Below are positions 62,578 to 64,000 of a stretch of 64,000 nucleotides of DNA, piece by piece. The stretch lies in assembly GCF_014805685.1 (NCBI RefSeq), contig NC_060896.1, forward strand, positions 6,337,389 through 6,401,388, given 5' to 3'. This DNA is from Silurus meridionalis. Taxonomy: Eukaryota; Chordata; Actinopteri; Siluriformes; Siluridae. The notes under the pieces were generated by a model. The model saw only the letters and a program-made list of their open reading frames with translations, had not been told where the DNA came from and searched no databases. The stretch's first letter is position 1; each line of letters opens with the position of its first letter. A program made the position numbers and the translations under genes.

Positions 62578-63059
62578 AAGCTACAGATACAGTACACATT
62601 CACACATGACTCCATTTTCCCTAATGGTTCCGACAAGAATGGTCAGCAAATTCTTCGTCCCTGGGTTTTATTTGCTGTAAGGACACGTTGTGCTCCTCTA
62701 GGACATGAGCTAGGCTGTGTACTGACACTGACCTGACACTTATATTACTTTAATCATCCAACCTGCATTTTTCCCAGACTGTTTTCAACTATGTAACATT
62801 GTGTATTTCTTCGCTGTCTTCTAGCCAGGGACTGCACAGGACTTTAAATGGAATACTCAAATGTTTTTCAACGTAATCTCTATCCACTGCATCTGTAGTC
62901 GCACAAAGTTTTATTATTATATTGCTTTATTATAGTCATTTTACAATAATCCCATTCATTTCTTTTACGTATTTCCAATAATGGTGGGTGACATTTTTAA
63001 GATAATTAAATACATTTTAGCGTCTGCTATAGCCTTAATATTAATCTGCCATAATCTTA

Positions 63060-63253
63060 ATATTTATTTGCAGTACAAATATCCACTTATATACTTACAT
63101 GCTGTTCATACAGTATATATTTGCATATTCATCTGCACTTGTTAATTTGCACAATTGCTATTATTTGCACTTCTGGCAGATGCTCAACTGCATTTCATCG
63201 CTGTGTACCTGTACTATGCAACGACAATAAAGTTGTTTCTATCTATCTATCTA

Positions 63254-63291
<38 letters not shown>
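63060..63291 (+). mobile_element. LINE 3' tail (CR1/Rex1-like) ending in a tetranucleotide repeat
   Basis: TTGCACTTCTGGCAGATGCTCAACTGCATTTC..., TGTACCTGTACTATGCAACGACAATAAAGTTG is a known fish LINE end by my recollection. Its terminal repeats have expanded into (CTAT)n and (CTGT)n at 63237-63291. The family name is uncertain. Confidence 0.65.
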
Positions 63292-63764
63292 AGATAGCAT
63301 AAAATAAATCAAATAAAAAAATAAAAAATAAATATAAATGAAATATAATTTCAAAATAAATTTAATATTCTTCAAAAAAAATCTTATTTTATCTTATCTT
63401 AAAAATGTCACCCACAATTTTTGGAATTGGATAAAATATTGCAAAAGCTATCATTAAAGAATTTTCACAGAATCGCCACCATTGTTTTCTCACTATACAG
63501 ATGCAATTTCCAGTCTAGAAACATATGGTGTTACATGCCTCAGAGCTGCACGGCTAGAAATGTTCAGCATTCCCAATTATCTCTGCCTAAAACCTTCACT
63601 TTTATATTCAGTATGATTTCTTGTGAGAAGAAGTGTTCTTTTGGTTCTTTCACACTCACATATAGTGAGCATACGAAGTCTATGTACTTGTTAGTTGTAC
63701 ATAGTCAAGAGCTTCTGCAGATTTTTCACTGCAATAGCCTTTATAATAAGTGACTGTACATATA

Positions 63765-63915
63765 ATTACATATATACATTACATGGTGTACATATTTTTA
63801 CATATTTATTTTTACTTGTCAGTTTGCACAGTTGCTACAATTTGCACGTCTGGTACATGCTAAACTGCATTTTGTTTGTTACTATCTAATGACAATAAAC
63901 TTTTACTTATATTTC
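63765..63915 (+). mobile_element. second LINE 3' tail of the same family
   Basis: AGTTTGCACAGTTGCTACAATTTGCACGTCTGGTACATGCTAAACTGCATTTTG..., ends TAATGACAATAAACTTTTA. Same direction as 63060-63291, about 700 bp away. Confidence 0.65.
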
Positions 63916-64000
63916 TAGTGCATCTGTACAAATAAATAAAACCTACATTTACCCGATCATCAGGGATTTATAGGACCGCATTATAAAGCAGATAAAATGA

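Larger units (their letters stand above)
43738..64000 (+). other. Jagged intron 2 (runs off the window)
   Basis: At least 20.3 kb, opening with GTCAGT at 43738. I looked for the small exon 3 expected to encode a YTLLVEAWD-like stretch and found none, so the intron probably continues past the window. Stretches not covered by listed repeats (for example 44820-45940, 47580-48900, 52080-53860, 54960-55940, 57700-58440, 59900-61100, 62600-63060) are A/T-rich with no coding signal. Confidence 0.7.

Overview
This is 64 kb of teleost nuclear DNA. The genes are split by GT-AG introns, intergenic and intronic DNA is A/T-rich, CA/GT, TA and CT microsatellites are abundant, and the interspersed repeats (Tc1-like elements, hAT elements, tRNA-headed SINEs, L2- and CR1/Rex1-like tails) are those of bony fish. 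Several repeat families look like ones I know from catfishes (Siluriformes), but I hold that only as a weak inference. I see no bacterial or phage features and no CRISPR.

Four protein-coding genes can be placed. (1) ITPKC-type inositol-trisphosphate 3-kinase, plus strand: its last seven coding exons lie between 629 and 11097, and the long first exon is off the left edge. A 3'UTR follows to about 13.7 kb. (2) ACTMAP (C19orf54), the actin N-terminal maturation protease, minus strand: six coding exons between 22549 and 15549, complete. (3) SNRPA (U1 snRNP protein A), plus strand: complete, 279 residues, coding 23972-26694, with an untranslated first exon ending at 23433. ACTMAP and SNRPA run head to head from a roughly 0.8 kb interval that looks like a shared promoter. 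(4) A Jagged-family Notch ligand, plus strand: only the signal-peptide exon (35426-35509) and the first MNNL exon (43435-43737) are inside; introns 1 and 2 fill the rest, and the gene continues beyond 64000.

The order ITPKC-ACTMAP-SNRPA is the human 19q13.2 order. In human the next gene is MIA. Here the matching place holds only a 39-codon signal-peptide-like reading frame at 32968, possibly a relic of MIA, and the next real gene is the Jagged ligand, which is not there in mammals. The genes are not an operon and act in unrelated processes: inositol phosphate signalling, actin maturation, splicing and Notch signalling.

Layout: 1-11097 ITPKC exons with Tc1-like remnants and a duplicated 190-bp block beside an exon; 11098-13720 3'UTR; 13720-15380 gap with paired TA tracts and a SINE; 15381-22560 ACTMAP, whose 3.4 kb last intron is almost all DNA transposons, including a hAT element with a target-site duplication; 22560-23440 bidirectional promoter; 23434-27060 SNRPA; 27060-34950 gene-poor DNA with repeats and a hAT transposase fragment; 34950-35530 GC-rich Jagged promoter with an upstream ORF; 35510-64000 Jagged introns. 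The introns carry a 22-bp-TSD tRNA-Glu SINE and a 470-bp foldback element. I found no convincing new biological system. The best leads are the Jagged upstream ORF, the MIA-position relic, the foldback element and the duplication abutting the ITPKC splice site.
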